A DNA stretch of 37,017 bases from Fragilaria radians (lineage: Eukaryota > Bacillariophyta > Fragilariophyceae > Fragilariales > Fragilariaceae). The notes under the pieces are model-generated. The model had not been told where the DNA came from and ran no database searches. It worked only from the letters and a program-made list of their open reading frames with translations. This document shows positions 9,890 through 19,988 of the stretch, piece after piece (position 1 is the first letter of the stretch; the number at the start of each line of letters is the position of its first letter). A program made the translations under genes and the position numbers. The DNA lies in the NCBI GenBank assembly GCA_900642245.1, contig CAAAJI010000377.1, forward strand, positions 11,281-48,297, read 5' to 3'.

Positions 9890-12280
9890 ATGTGGTCAGA
9901 TACAGCATCTTCTAAATCCGTCCGACCCATGACTTGGGATCCAAAGTCTCCATTGTGCCTATTGGTACCAACAATGCAGGAAGGAAAAGTTCTATTGGGT
10001 AACTTTTATGCGAGCGATGGTATTGGCGTACACCCTTCCGAGACATCGGCTCTACTCCAGATTTTAACCGGTTCTCAACAAGCAAAGGCAAATTCTCAAT
10101 CTGAACCACAACCACAGCGTAGTTATCGTAGTATCCTTAATTCCTGCTTAGAAGAATTTCTACAAGATACAGACCATCCAATTGAATTTGCTTCTCTTGA
10201 ATTGTTCAAGTTAATGTACGCCATTACTCATCTGACGGAAACGCACATCCTTCGAACGCCAACTATGGCAGATACAGTTTCGTACCTTCGTCATCATCAT
10301 ATGGAAACACTTTTGATCCAAGAATTTCTTGAAACTACCTCTCATCCTGAAGAACATGAAGAATATTGGACGCTTTTGCGTAAACTTGTGATTCGTGGAT
10401 GCCTCTCAGACGCCTGGAGTGTCCTAACGTATCATTCAGCATGTCAGCGTGCTGCAATGGAAAACCCATTTTCGTCATCGTCCTCGAGAGAAATAATTGC
10501 CTCGCCATATTCAAATACGAATGCTCTTGCCTATTCCAGAGAACGAGATCGTCATGGCTTTGCCGCCTTGAGAGAGATATTGGAAAGAGCTCCGATACCA
10601 GGAGGCCGTACAGATTTGTACGATATAGAACAAAACGACGGCGACGATGACGACGAGGAAGACAGGAATAGTATTTCTGTTAATCTCTTTAAGAATAAGT
10701 CGTTTATGAGTGGTGTTCATCAAAAGGATTACCAATTATGGAACACAAACCCATCTGCAGCCTTGGCCACTTGGCGAATGTGGCAATCACAGGTAACATC
10801 TTTCAGCAGTGTTGGTGGTGTCGGCTCCTTCCTTCTGAATCGAGAACCTCGATTAATCCCATTGTTGCAGATGATGCAGGGAGACCTGTCGTCAATTCCT
10901 TTCGAGGATTGGTCAGAAGCATTGTGTGCGGAACTTTTATATATTCGACCGAATTTGCGACCTGAGGACTTACCAGTGCGCCTGTCCAGATCTATGCAAC
11001 GAATGGGACAGACCGATTCATGCTCACTGATTTTGGCAATACTCGAAGGGGATTATGGAGCTATTGTGGAAAGTTTGTATACTAAACTGGGGGGAGGGAG
11101 CGGTGCAGCGTTACCTGCAACTATGGTATGTATAAAAAATGAATGCATTCCTTTTTATTGAACAAGTATTTTTCCACTCACTTTTCTGGTTAAGACATCG
11201 CTCCTTTGCAATCTTCTGATGAAGGCCAAGCTTATTCCAGACTCTGCCAAGGACATACAGATCAATCTGTTGCTTGAGGCGGCAGAAGCAATTCTGTCGT
11301 CGCACTCAAATCCAGATATCGGCATGCGTCTTGTTGCTCATTTGTTAGTTCCACACTGTTCCGCAAACAATGATTTACGAATCGTTTCAACGCTTGCCGA
11401 AGCACTCGAGCATCATATCCCACAATCCGATTCTGAGGCTCAGCTCTTACTTGATATAGTGAGACCTTTGATATCCAAGAAACGATCCGAACGTATTTTG
11501 GATGGTTGTTTAAGCATGATTGCCGGTCGCTATCGTCAACTGATCGCCACGAAGGGTCGAGATTCAACAAAGCAAAATTCTAAGATAGCCATGAATTGGC
11601 TACTCGTCGGGGCTGAACTGGAAGCTGAAATGTTTGATAAAGGAATCTGTTTTCGTTTGATTGTAATTGCTTGTCGGCAGTCAAGTAACAAAGTGCTTCA
11701 GCTTTTGTTAGGGAACGAACTGTGGAGAGCAGAAGTTATTGAGATTGCTACGGGCTTCTCCTTGGCGCTTACCGACAAAATGGAAGATGTGGAATCTGTC
11801 CAATTACTTCACTCTATGTCGACAATGGCGGTGGCCGTGGCCGAACAATCATCGGATCGCACAGCAATTGTAGCGCGCGAAATAGGGCATTGCCTTCGTC
11901 GAGGGTTGGCACCACCAATGATGCATCGAGATTTGCTAAACCTTGCAAAGAGTGTTCTGGATTATGAAGACACACTCTTTACCAATGGAAATCATGAATC
12001 GACGGAATCTTCTTTCTCCGTTGATGATATGCAAGCTCTCATGGAGAACTTCTTGCATCTTACCACCTTATCAGATACAAAGTTGTGGGATGAGAAGGAC
12101 CAAATGAACCTTGCCCTGGGTAAGGGGCTCATGCGAGCCTTCCTGACGGAAAATAAAAAGTTACAGAAAAGAAATGCTGGAACGTCGGAAACTGCGCCAA
12201 GTCGTCTGATCACGACTAATTTAGAATCTTACACTTATGCAGAACAAGAAAGTCTCGTTGCAAGTATATTGGATTTATGA
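9890..12280 (+). CDS. NUP85: Nucleoporin Nup85 (Y-complex), copy A
   Basis: Exons 9890-11125 and 11195-12280 (69-base phase-0 intron) encode about 773 aa. The protein is almost wholly alpha-helical after a short N-terminal beta-rich segment. It carries the Nup85/Nup75 features EEYWTLLRKLVIRGCLSDAW (about 157-176), a WRMWQSQV helix (about 295-302) and the following EPRLIPLLQMMQGD and WSEALCAELLYIRPNL blocks. In other eukaryotes Nup85 is an ACE1-type scaffold in the outer-ring (Nup84/Nup107-160) complex of the nuclear pore, partnering Seh1. An acidic loop (DGDDDDEEDR, about 250-259) interrupts the helices. The C-terminal half after the intron (MNWLLVGAELEAEMFDKG) continues the solenoid. Length is in the usual family range. 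The start ATG is shared with copy B. Confidence 0.8.
11126..11194 (+). other. Intron of NUP85, copy A
   Basis: Donor GTATGT after GCAACTATG and acceptor GGTTAAG before ACATCGCTC. Phase 0; it joins ALPATM to TSLLCNLLMK. Copy B has the same intron with a few substitutions. Confidence 0.75.
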
Positions 12281-12773
12281 TTTTGAAGCCCTTCGAAAAG
12301 TGTCAGCATTACAACCCCTAGTCCAATAGATATACCGAAGGACTATTTCTCTTTCATTATGCAATTACCTTTGCCACATAGGTATTCAGTTATCATTATT
12401 GATTGCACTTTTACCAGATCTAAAGTATATATCTGAAAAATGGAAGTAAAATAGCATTTCTGATCCTCAGTTTGTCTTCATTTGACGATTTCGTTGAAGC
12501 CAAACATGACTCAAAACTATGATACCTGAGTATTTAAAGAGTAACGCTACTTATAGTCAAGATAAGTTAAGTTACACATTTTTTTCAAGAAGAGAGTCTG
12601 CGTGTGAAGGCAGTAAGTTTGTTGCATATATTGTGACGTGGTAGAGATTGCATCGCATTTGGATCTTTCAACTTAGATGTTTAGGTAATTAGGGCAGTTT
12701 TGTAGGTCAACCTAGGGCAAACCAATTTTCTGACGGAAATCACATTTTAAATTTCATCAGCTAAGCGATCGAA
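12281..12773. other. Intergenic between convergent NUP85 and gene 7, copy A
   Basis: About 490 bases with no gene seen; both neighbours end here, so it should hold two 3' UTRs. Copy B has about 0.8 kb more at this place. Confidence 0.5.
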
Positions 12774-13388
12774 TTAAGCTGAACTAGGCGATATTGAAGG
12801 AGATGATAACATTTGGATAGGTAACGTGTCTTTCGGGCTAAGTTCACTTGGACTTGAAGTGAAAACTAGCATCTTCATTTTTTCCTCGGAGGAAGCTACA
12901 GTCGGTTTATTGGAAAGTGCGTAAGAAATAGCCCATCCTGCAATGCCTCCTACGATGCCGATCAAGACAAAGAGAAAGACAAGAATCCAAAGGTATTTTC
13001 CACATTTTAGATCTGTTCTTCTGGTTGACTGTGCAGGCTCGTTCTTGCCTCGTTCGTTTATAGTGTCGCTACAACTACTTGGCGATAATTGTTCCTGAAC
13101 TTCCATTGAATTCGATCCACTCGACAAACTTGGACTGGGGCGTATCACTTCCATTTCATGAGATTCATCATCAATTTCTAGCGAGGGGTGATTCCGTTGT
13201 CCCATGGCACCATTTAATACATAACTAACGGCATTATGCAACAGCACACTCTCATCCTCATCTTCAAGAGAATACTTGCGACGAAATATACTCAAAGTGT
13301 TGGGTTCACCCATGCTAGAAAGTTCAGAAACGCCATCCTCGTCAGGAAATGTAGAAATTTTGCCAATGTTCAAATTTCGCTGTGTCAT
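12774..13388 (-). CDS. Single-pass membrane protein of unknown function, copy A
   Basis: A 204-aa single-exon protein. Residues 1-130 are hydrophilic, rich in Ser, Glu and Asp and probably cytosolic; one membrane helix lies at about 132-157 (LWILVFLFVLIGIVGG then IAGWAISYAL). A short Ser/Pro-rich tail follows (SPSELSPKD, then SSPSISPS). Acidic N-tail, membrane helix, then an SPS-rich linker is the start of many diatom membrane proteins whose outer part is a leucine-rich-repeat or other large domain. Here the frame stops within the linker in both copies, so either this is a short form or a distal exon was lost. It is divergent from gene 8 across 327 bases. Function unknown. Confidence 0.65.
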   Translation of the reverse strand: MTQRNLNIGKISTFPDEDGVSELSSMGEPNTLSIFRRKYSLEDEDESVLLHNAVSYVLNGAMGQRNHPSLEIDDESHEMEVIRPSPSLSSGSNSMEVQEQLSPSSCSDTINERGKNEPAQSTRRTDLKCGKYLWILVFLFVLIGIVGGIAGWAISYALSNKPTVASSEEKMKMLVFTSSPSELSPKDTLPIQMLSSPSISPSSA

Positions 13389-13715
13389 AATTGAATGGTT
13401 GTGTGTTCAGTTTATGGGCTAGACCAGAGATCCTCTTGATGTTTCGTGGATAACTCGGATTATTGAACGGTTGACACTCCATTTTTTTAGAAATCTCATA
13501 TTCTTCTAGCATACAAGGCTATCTTGGTCAGGAGGAACGGCTTGACTAAAACATTTTGAGATTTATGATTTCCAAGACTTTTGGGTAAGCACTCGTACTA
13601 CCACCGATTGGACTTACTAGTACTCCAATGACCTTCCCAACTTTGCTAGTATTTATTGTTGAAACGTCGGAATAATAATTTAAAAGTTGAACTCTATACC
13701 GAATTGAATCGATGC
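13389..13715. promoter_or_regulatory. Shared upstream region of divergent genes 7 and 8, copy A
   Basis: A 327-base head-to-head spacer that must carry both 5' UTRs and core promoters. No clear element was identified. It aligns to 29675-29980 with several indels. An out-of-frame ATG at 13712 lies four bases before the gene 8 start. Confidence 0.5.
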
Positions 13716-15230
13716 ATGTCTGCCATGCCGCCCAATCAAACATTTTCTTATTTGATTGGATTTGCTCTTAGTCTTGCCTTAATAGGATTGGGAGGAAACC
13801 TTTTTCATCTGAAACGATTGACACAGCATAGGAGGGATCCATCTGACCTTCCTGATTGGGGATATGACCCAAATCTTGGAGGGGTTTCATCACAACCGCG
13901 TAGAGCCCTGTCAAATGAGATCAGAGTGCAAGAATCTACCGTCTTTACTAGAATTGTCACAGAGTCAGCCTCTGTATTGGATTATTGTTCTGGTTCACAA
14001 ATATCCATCAGTACTACGACTTCCACAAAGGATGGCAAAAACAAGAGCCAAAGCTTATTGAAGGGTAAAAAGGGTGTAACATTAAGCCGTTTTGGATTCA
14101 TGAAATCGCTGAACAATCATTTGATGATGATGAGTGCCTCAAACAGCCCCAAAAAGCAATGCTTTTCAGCCCCTTCGACTGCCTGTCAGTCGACACAATA
14201 TACCATGATAGTCTCATTCCATACGGAACAATTGCGAACGCTTTTCTTGAATCTATTATCCTGGATTACGTATCCTCATGTATCACAAATATTAGTAATA
14301 GTACCACCATCCTTAAACGCAACAATACAAGATGATTCAAAATATGGCCACAGACTCTGGACTTGGCATACTGATCCAGAGCATATTGTTCAATTGGAAT
14401 TCACAGAGCACATTTGGAATATTTCTACCTCAGGAGATCATAGTTCAGTCATCCAAAATGATGCTGTAGTTTGGATGAATGGAAATGCGTCTCCTGAGAA
14501 AGCCAACTACCACGGATTGTTGAATGGATTGGAGCTTTGGAAGCGCAATGCAAATAGTGTTGTTGCGTCTCAAGGATGGAATATTGTTTTTCCCCATATG
14601 GAGACGCATATCTCTAGCAAAAAATTCAACACATCCTCGAAGCCTCTGAAACCTATTTGTCAACATGACCAAGCAACATCTGTAATTCACACCCATGAAG
14701 AATTTCATATTCCCGATTTACATTACCTCATTGTCCATCGTTACTACCTTTGCTTTCTCTCGCACAAAGTCCTAACTCCGCTGCATCGATTTGCTTCTCC
14801 ATTGACCACAAAATCAGAAAGCGTCTTACTTCAACGAGTGATTATTGCCATGGTTTTGAGTCAAGTAACAGGACAAAGTCCCTGGATATACAATTCAGTT
14901 GGAATACCAGGTCCATCACATTCTCGTCGACTAGTGCAAGATCGGATTCGAAGTACAGTCTCTGAGAGAGGTTCTCTAAATCTGTTACGGCGGTCCTCAT
15001 CTGCTACATCGACTTCATCAAATAGCCTATTGGGTTTGTTTTTAAGGCGACAACTTACCGAAATAAATATGAAGGTCAGTATCGCAGATACAGCGTCTAC
15101 GTCAGGTAATGAAATTCTTGATCTTGAGAGTGTAAAACTATTGTTAGAATTCTTCGGATCTCTACCATTGTTCAATCGATATCTATCAGACGTTTCCACT
15201 TTATACTCTTCCCCATGCAGTGGGAAATAA
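13716..15230 (+). CDS. Golgi-type GT64/exostosin-like protein, copy A, catalytic acidic motifs apparently lost
   Basis: About 504 aa from the first in-frame ATG (13716); the open frame extends upstream only with non-ATG codons. A short N-tail and one helix (about 11-29) give the type II topology of Golgi enzymes. After a Ser-rich stem, residues about 175-330 resemble the exostosin (EXT/EXTL) GT64 domain: YTMIVSFHTEQLRTLFLNLLSWITYPHVSQILVIVP, then QNDAVVWMNGN, LNGLELWKRNANSVVASQGW, and later RVIIAMVLSQVTGQSPW, like the family's IAMNFLVANVTG segment. The usual DDD metal site is replaced by WMNGN and the usual ED before the late helix by Leu/Gln, so activity is doubtful. Homology is moderate; a distant active clade is possible. 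Confidence 0.55.
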   Translation: MSAMPPNQTFSYLIGFALSLALIGLGGNLFHLKRLTQHRRDPSDLPDWGYDPNLGGVSSQPRRALSNEIRVQESTVFTRIVTESASVLDYCSGSQISISTTTSTKDGKNKSQSLLKGKKGVTLSRFGFMKSLNNHLMMMSASNSPKKQCFSAPSTACQSTQYTMIVSFHTEQLRTLFLNLLSWITYPHVSQILVIVPPSLNATIQDDSKYGHRLWTWHTDPEHIVQLEFTEHIWNISTSGDHSSVIQNDAVVWMNGNASPEKANYHGLLNGLELWKRNANSVVASQGWNIVFPHMETHISSKKFNTSSKPLKPICQHDQATSVIHTHEEFHIPDLHYLIVHRYYLCFLSHKVLTPLHRFASPLTTKSESVLLQRVIIAMVLSQVTGQSPWIYNSVGIPGPSHSRRLVQDRIRSTVSERGSLNLLRRSSSATSTSSNSLLGLFLRRQLTEINMKVSIADTASTSGNEILDLESVKLLLEFFGSLPLFNRYLSDVSTLYSSPCSGK

Positions 15231-15423
15231 TGACACGTGGCTTACTTCATTCCTTGAGAATTAAAGTTTCCATGAAAACTGCCTCGCAATATACATCTAA
15301 AGGAAGAAGTGATATTACCATCCTATCTGTTTAGAGCTAGCCGTCGATTTGAGGGGCTTTCGCAGAATGCATAATTGTTCAATAGTGGGAAACAAGACTA
15401 GAACAAAAGTTAAAATAATATAC

Positions 15424-16523
15424 CTAAAGTTCCACCTTTCTCTTGATTCGTACTTCCACATTGTCCAAACTAAAATTATGGAGTGGAGCACGGATGTTGG
15501 CCACGTAAGGGCCTTCCTCCCATTGGACTCGGATAGCCTCCGAGGGTTGAAGGGTGGTAGTAATCGTCCCAAGGCCTTCCAAACGTCGTTGAATGGAAAC
15601 TTCGACACTCCCATCAGTACCCACTGTAGGCATCAACACAGTCTTGTCACCTACCATTTGTGCCAGTGTTACTGTTTGGCTGCCAGAATCCATACTAAGT
15701 GATGTCCCTCCCACAGCGTACCCCAATGCAATATCTGCTTTACGTGATGCCATGTCAAACCTAGGAGTTAAAGTCATCCGACCAACAGGAAGGTTCAAAG
15801 ATTGACGAACCAATGCCTTTTGGATGTAAGTTTTTGCCGCAGCTGAAACGAAGAATTAGGTTTCCGATTGAAATGGTGAGATAAGAGACGGAAGCGTGTA
15901 ACGAAAAAAGGATTTTCTTTAAGATAAAAAAAATGTACTTACAAACTCTTCCATTCACTTGTATAGAAAGTGAAGGCCCATCAGCACGAATATCCAGATC
16001 CATTATCTCAGGACTCTTCGATGTGGTAGATCCACGAGCTGATAGGACATACCCTTGAATCTCACGCTTTGCCTTTGCCCAATAGGTACAAGGAAGCGAT
16101 GTCTTTGTTTTCATTTGAAGTTCCAAACCAGCCTGATAACACGTGATAATTTTCCATAATCATCCATGAGATACCTTGATTCATAATTTGACAAAAATGC
16201 ATCGATTCGAAACACTTACCTCCCAATCCATGGTAGACGTAGAACCTTTCGTCTGCCATGTCACAATAGGCTCTACGCCACCTAAATTTCCATCTTGAAA
16301 ATTTCCAAAACCTGAATTGCTAATCCCAATCTAAATTTCGTTATTCAAAAGCAAGATAGATTATTTCGTGAGTTTAGGTTATAACTTCGAAAGTCGACAA
16401 GAGGCAGGAAAGCAACATATGCCTTCATTTGTCATTTGTTCGTACCGTCACTTGTGGTTTCGGAATTTCAGCTACAGCGATCCCGAGAATCAAGAGTAGC
16501 AATGTGATAGAAAACTTGTCCAT
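15424..16523 (-). CDS. Secreted beta-strand-rich protein, family 9/10/11, copy A
   Basis: Four exons: 16523-16446 (signal peptide MDKFSITLLLLILGIAVA), 16330-16220, 16132-15943 and 15842-15424; about 265 aa. It is paralogous to gene 10 next to it: shared landmarks include KPQ[VL][TS] before the first intron, [YI]W.KA+....G..[VL]SAR, TPRF/NPRF, and the end V.WE+G.+.AN+..PL. The first intron lies at the same place and phase in both, supporting common descent. The second and third introns are unique to this gene. Much of the chain is alternating polar/hydrophobic strands about ten residues long separated by Gly/Asn/Asp turns, suggesting a beta-sheet repeat or barrel-like fold. No known enzyme motif. 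It ends 193 bases from the gene 8 stop, tail to tail. Confidence 0.7.
15843..15942 (-). other. Intron 3 of gene 9, copy A
   Basis: Donor GTAAGTAC and acceptor CGTTTCAG on the minus strand; phase 1. It joins NGRV to AAKTYIQKALVRQ through a Ser codon. Contains a poly-T-rich tract. Confidence 0.7.
16133..16219 (-). other. Intron 2 of gene 9, copy A
   Basis: Donor GTAAGTG and acceptor TTATCAG on the minus strand; 87 bases, phase 0, joining TSTMDWE to AGLELQMK. Confidence 0.7.
16331..16445 (-). other. Intron 1 of gene 9, copy A
   Basis: Donor GTACGA and acceptor ATTTAG on the minus strand; 115 bases, phase 0, between the signal-peptide exon (ending PKPQVT) and IGISNSG. Genes 10 and 11 have an intron at the equivalent site. 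Confidence 0.7.
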
Positions 16524-16925
16524 GGAGCGAAATATATCAAGTATCGAAAGGAGAGAAGAGACTGGGTGAAGCGACAATGTGGAGGAGCAAAAAGAACAGT
16601 CGGTGTCGTCGGCATTGAGAGATTCCGACCGTGTACTCGTCTGTCTTCTACTGTATAAATTATTTGAAAAAAATATGACGTCATTCAAATCTGAGACTGA
16701 ATTCAGGATATCAAAACAAATACAGTAGTACTGAATCCTCACCGTGAAAAATTTCAGCAATTAAACATGGTTATTTTATCGTTAGTTAGTCCTTGGAACG
16801 ACCGCTTTAGTTTATTAGCTGAAGACCGAGAACAGATTTCATGTGATGGAAAAGAGTGAAGAAAGTAATCCGGTGATATTGATACACATGATTTGAGAGC
16901 TACAAGAATGGCAAAATAATCAACT
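16524..16925. other. Intergenic between genes 10 and 9, copy A
   Basis: About 400 bases: gene 10 3' UTR and gene 9 promoter on the minus strand. No other gene seen. The part next to gene 9 (about 16521-16640) is well conserved with copy B. Confidence 0.45.
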
Positions 16926-17780
16926 TCAAAATTGAACGTCGCGCTTGATACCAACATTGGCACCACTGATACTTGTTCCATCCAATGGCATGTTCACATT
17001 CGCTGTCCAAGCACCATCCTCCCATTCTACATTGATGCTTTCATTTGGTTTCAAGGTCGCAGTCAAGGATGAATCATCCCCCAATGTTCGTTCCCACTCA
17101 ACAGAAATGTCACCCTTATTGTTGATCGTTGGAGCAACGCGATTGCGGTCATCCAACTTTTGTGAGATGGTGACTTCTTGGTTATCACGAGATGCCACCA
17201 ATTTGACATCGGTCTTTCCGGCCTTGTGAGCGATTTCTACTTCTTGTGCATCAGCAGAGGCAGTGAGCTTGACATCGGTACTTCCCTGGCTGTAGTTGAC
17301 AACGACATCGCGGGTATCATCCTCCAAATTGAATCGTGGGTTCACCGTGACTCTAGCGCCGTTGACGTCTAGTCCCTTTGTGGCCTCAACACTACGGACA
17401 TTGAATCCATTGCCAGCATTGGCGACAACACGAAGGGAAACATCATTGGCTGAGTTCTCTGCATCAAGCTCGAGGCCCGCATTGGCAAAGTCAGTTCCAG
17501 CAACCTCAGCGCGAGCAGAGACTCCCCATCCGGAAACATCGGTACGAGCCTTACCCCAGATTGATCGTGGAAGGGAAGCAATATCTGTTGTTGGTCTGGC
17601 AGCGGCCTCAATTCCGTAGCTAAGTTCGACATCACCAGCATTGTTGGCGGCTTCCCATTTCAAGGTTGGGTCTAGACCATCAAGACCATCGAAGTTACCG
17701 TCGCGAACCGAAATCTATGTAATTTCGTTTCAGTATTATTAGTACTAATTAGGTTTGATCAACCCTGAATAGGATTTATT
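16926..17780 (-). CDS. Secreted beta-strand-repeat protein (gene 10), copy A, signal exon lost in the gap
   Basis: Exon 2 is 17714-16926 (262 aa); the intron runs into the N gap, so the signal-peptide exon present in copy B is missing. The protein is rich in short alternating strands and has an internal tandem repeat of about 21 residues: STDVKLTASADAQEVEIAHK followed by KTDVKLVASRDNQEVTISQK. It ends in GANVGIKRDVQF, a terminal strand with a C-terminal Phe. No cysteines or catalytic motif are seen. The final 245 residues differ from copy B at one position (R/S in LEDDT[RS]DVV). Probably secreted or endomembrane-targeted; function unknown. Confidence 0.7.
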
Positions 17781-17800
17781 NNNNNNNNNNNNNNNNNNNN
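17781..17800. other. Assembly gap (20 N) at the junction of copies A and B
   Basis: Twenty N separate an intron of gene 10 (copy A) from the middle of gene 1 (copy B). Both sides diverge from the other copy in their last few bases, as contig ends often do. The gap interrupts two genes at once. Confidence 0.95.
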
Positions 17801-18246
17801 CTGTCGGAATTCCTGACATTTCCATGGATATATCTCGATGGTTGCATGACCCCCAGATTCTCTTTGCATTATTTTGGACTGGATGTATTACGACTGCACT
17901 GACAGTTTACATGGAAACAATTGCATTGAAAACCCTTTCCGCAGCAGAGACGACCCTGATTTTTTCCACGGAACCAATCTGGGGAGCTGCCTGTGCTTCC
18001 GTTGTTGTGGGGGAGACATTAGGTCCAGAGACCCTTATGGGCGGTGCACTCATTTTGGGGGGATGCTTAATCTCAAATCTCAATTTCAGTGATGCAAATT
18101 CGGTCTTTAGTCTATCCTTTTTACAATCATCTTTGGCAAGCCTTGGACTTGCTTCTCACAAAGCATCCGTTGTTGCAGATATATTAGAAAAGGACACTTT
18201 GGATGTCATAGAGGAAGTTGTTAAGGGAGCATCTGATAGCCTGTAA
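17801..18246 (+). CDS. EamA/DMT-family transporter, copy B, 5' end missing
   Basis: Only the last 147 codons are present (frame open from 17803), from VGIPDIS to the stop. This covers the second half of the C-terminal EamA domain: the helix ILFALFWTGCITTALTVYMETIALK, the ETTLIFSTEPIWGA segment and the final helix after VVVGETLGPETLMGG. The frame is intact here and defines the one-base insertion in copy A. The 5' part, including the plastid presequence, would lie in or beyond the gap. Confidence 0.75.
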
Positions 18247-18604
18247 CTATTCATTTTCATTAAACACCTGAACATAGCATGAGCTTGCAGATGGACGGCC
18301 CTGGGTTTAGACTTGCGATAGACATATGATTATAAGCTAAGAACTACCTATGTAGACTTTGAATCATTGGAGGCCTGCTGATTTATTGTTGTTGTAGTAT
18401 GATTATGCCTTGCAAATATTGACTAGAAATATTATGTAATTAATTTACAGTCGATGTAAAGTTCTAATTTTATCCTTATCCTTCACTGAAAACAATAATC
18501 TAGCATTCTACTTAGGTTCGGAATTAAATGCGAACTCTACCAACTTTATTTGTTGCCGAAGGAGGAGTCACTTTAGCACTTTAAACTGTTAAGAATACAA
18601 GAGA
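18247..18604. other. Intergenic: EamA gene to SDHD, copy B
   Basis: Counterpart of 1470-1849. No gene seen. The last 40 bases before SDHD differ from copy A by a short replacement. Confidence 0.45.
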
Positions 18605-19081
18605 ATGATGCGATCTTCCATGCGACATTGCAACTATATACTGCGACGCGGTTGTTCTCGTCTTGCGACATCTTCGTCCATCCATACCAAACGTACAGCG
18701 ACACCATTGGAGGGTGATGCTGGAGCCCTTGCGACTCATATCCATCATGGCATGACAACGCTGTTGGTCGTGGCGACTCCCCTGTACCTGTTGATTCCCA
18801 GCAGTCCAAGTGGAATTGTCGATAAAATTTTTGGATCTGCATTAGCCATTACGATGGCAGGACACTCATGGATTGGATTGAATTATGTTGCAACGGATTA
18901 TGTCCCCAAGATTTCCAAATCGTTGTTGGGACCTGCACGTATCGTGAATGCCATGATTGGTGCAGTAACATTGGTCGGACTGGGAACTATTGCCTTCAAC
19001 AATCAGGGTGGAATTAAAGGATGTCTTTCAGGTTTGTGGGGGAAATCCGGCAAGAATAAAGCACCTACACTGGTTGAGTAG
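18605..19081 (+). CDS. SDHD: Succinate dehydrogenase membrane anchor subunit (CybS/SDHD), copy B
   Basis: 158 aa, with Ile instead of Met at residue 12 and otherwise the same protein as copy A. It has the presequence, three membrane helices and the GHSWIGLNYVATDYV quinone-site signature. Both copies look functional, and very few nucleotide differences occur in the coding region while the flanks differ more, so purifying selection acts on both. It converges with gene 3 copy B (112 bases between stops). Confidence 0.85.
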   Translation: MMRSSMRHCNYILRRGCSRLATSSSIHTKRTATPLEGDAGALATHIHHGMTTLLVVATPLYLLIPSSPSGIVDKIFGSALAITMAGHSWIGLNYVATDYVPKISKSLLGPARIVNAMIGAVTLVGLGTIAFNNQGGIKGCLSGLWGKSGKNKAPTLVE

Positions 19082-19193
19082 AAATGAATAGCCGAACTCT
19101 TTACATTGGAAATAAATGAAAAGTATTTAGAGAACTAGCATCAACGATATCTATTCATCGCGTCCATTAATACAATTTGTACATAGTATTGCT

Positions 19194-19988
19194 TCACAGC
19201 TCCTGTTTCGTTTCTGGTGCTTCGTCTTTCGACACCAAAACAGGGATTTTTGACGTACTTGCAACATTAGTAGGTTGTTGGGAGAACTTGTTTGAATGTT
19301 CTGCAATTTGTCCTCGAAGAATTCCGATGATCGCTTGGAATTGACGCCGCAAAAACACAATAACTTCATGAGCATCTTTTGTCAATCGAAAAAGCAATCG
19401 TCCAATCAACTGTTGAAGGACTCGAGGCAGGGGTAAAGATGAAGCCAACCAGGTGTTGATATTGGAGCGCATTCTGTATATTGACTTTCTGGATGTTAAT
19501 GCTTCCTCTGTTCCTCCAACTGTCAGCTCCACAGAAGTTGACGACTTCAATGGAGGCGAGTCTGATGACTTTGTTGCTTGTTCATACAAATCAGATATCA
19601 CAAGTTCTTCCCTAATGTGCAACAATTAGAAAAATTACAGTAGTACTTTGCAGCATACGCTCATAAGTACTTACATTTGCAAACATTGCCATGCAGCATC
19701 GACAAAGTCTTGATGAGTAGACACTATTGGAAGACCAGTTTCTTCGTCGATTTCATCCTTAATTAGTTCAAAACCGCGCTCAATACAAAGCTGCTCCAAA
19801 TCCTCATCTGACATGGCCTGTAATCGACGTTCCAAATCATGACGTGATTTAATCATTGAGGATTGTGCCATCACACCATGGCACTGTCGTTGTCTTGGAT
19901 CAATCAACGTCAACATTAATAGTTGGCCAATCATCCAAAAGAGTCCCATCACCTCTCGAGGTGATTTTGACCTCGTACCACTCTTCAT
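19194..19988 (-). CDS. Secretory-pathway protein of unknown function, family 3/4, copy B
   Basis: Exons 19988-19675 and 19611-19194, same splice sites as copy A, about 243 aa. Differences lie mainly in the N-terminal tail (SREMM/PREVM, GLLLML/GQLLML) and the linker (EEELTS/EEALTS); the MSDEDLEQLCIERGFELI domain is unchanged. The stop-free extension of exon 2 upstream in this copy (LHIREELVISD) confirmed the frame used to place the acceptor. Function unknown. Confidence 0.7.

Noticed and set aside
16945..17619. Long antisense frames over genes 10 and 11 (Ser/Thr-rich, for example at 17296-17619 and 33535-33858).
   Set aside because: They are shadows of the Ala/Asp/Val-rich real frame; they recur wherever gene 10 or 11 occurs and lack signal peptides or domains.
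17781..17800. Treating the gap as a biological breakpoint with microhomology.
   Set aside because: The true junction is unknown (N), and the terminal bases on both sides differ from the other copy as expected for low-quality contig ends, so no breakpoint can be read.
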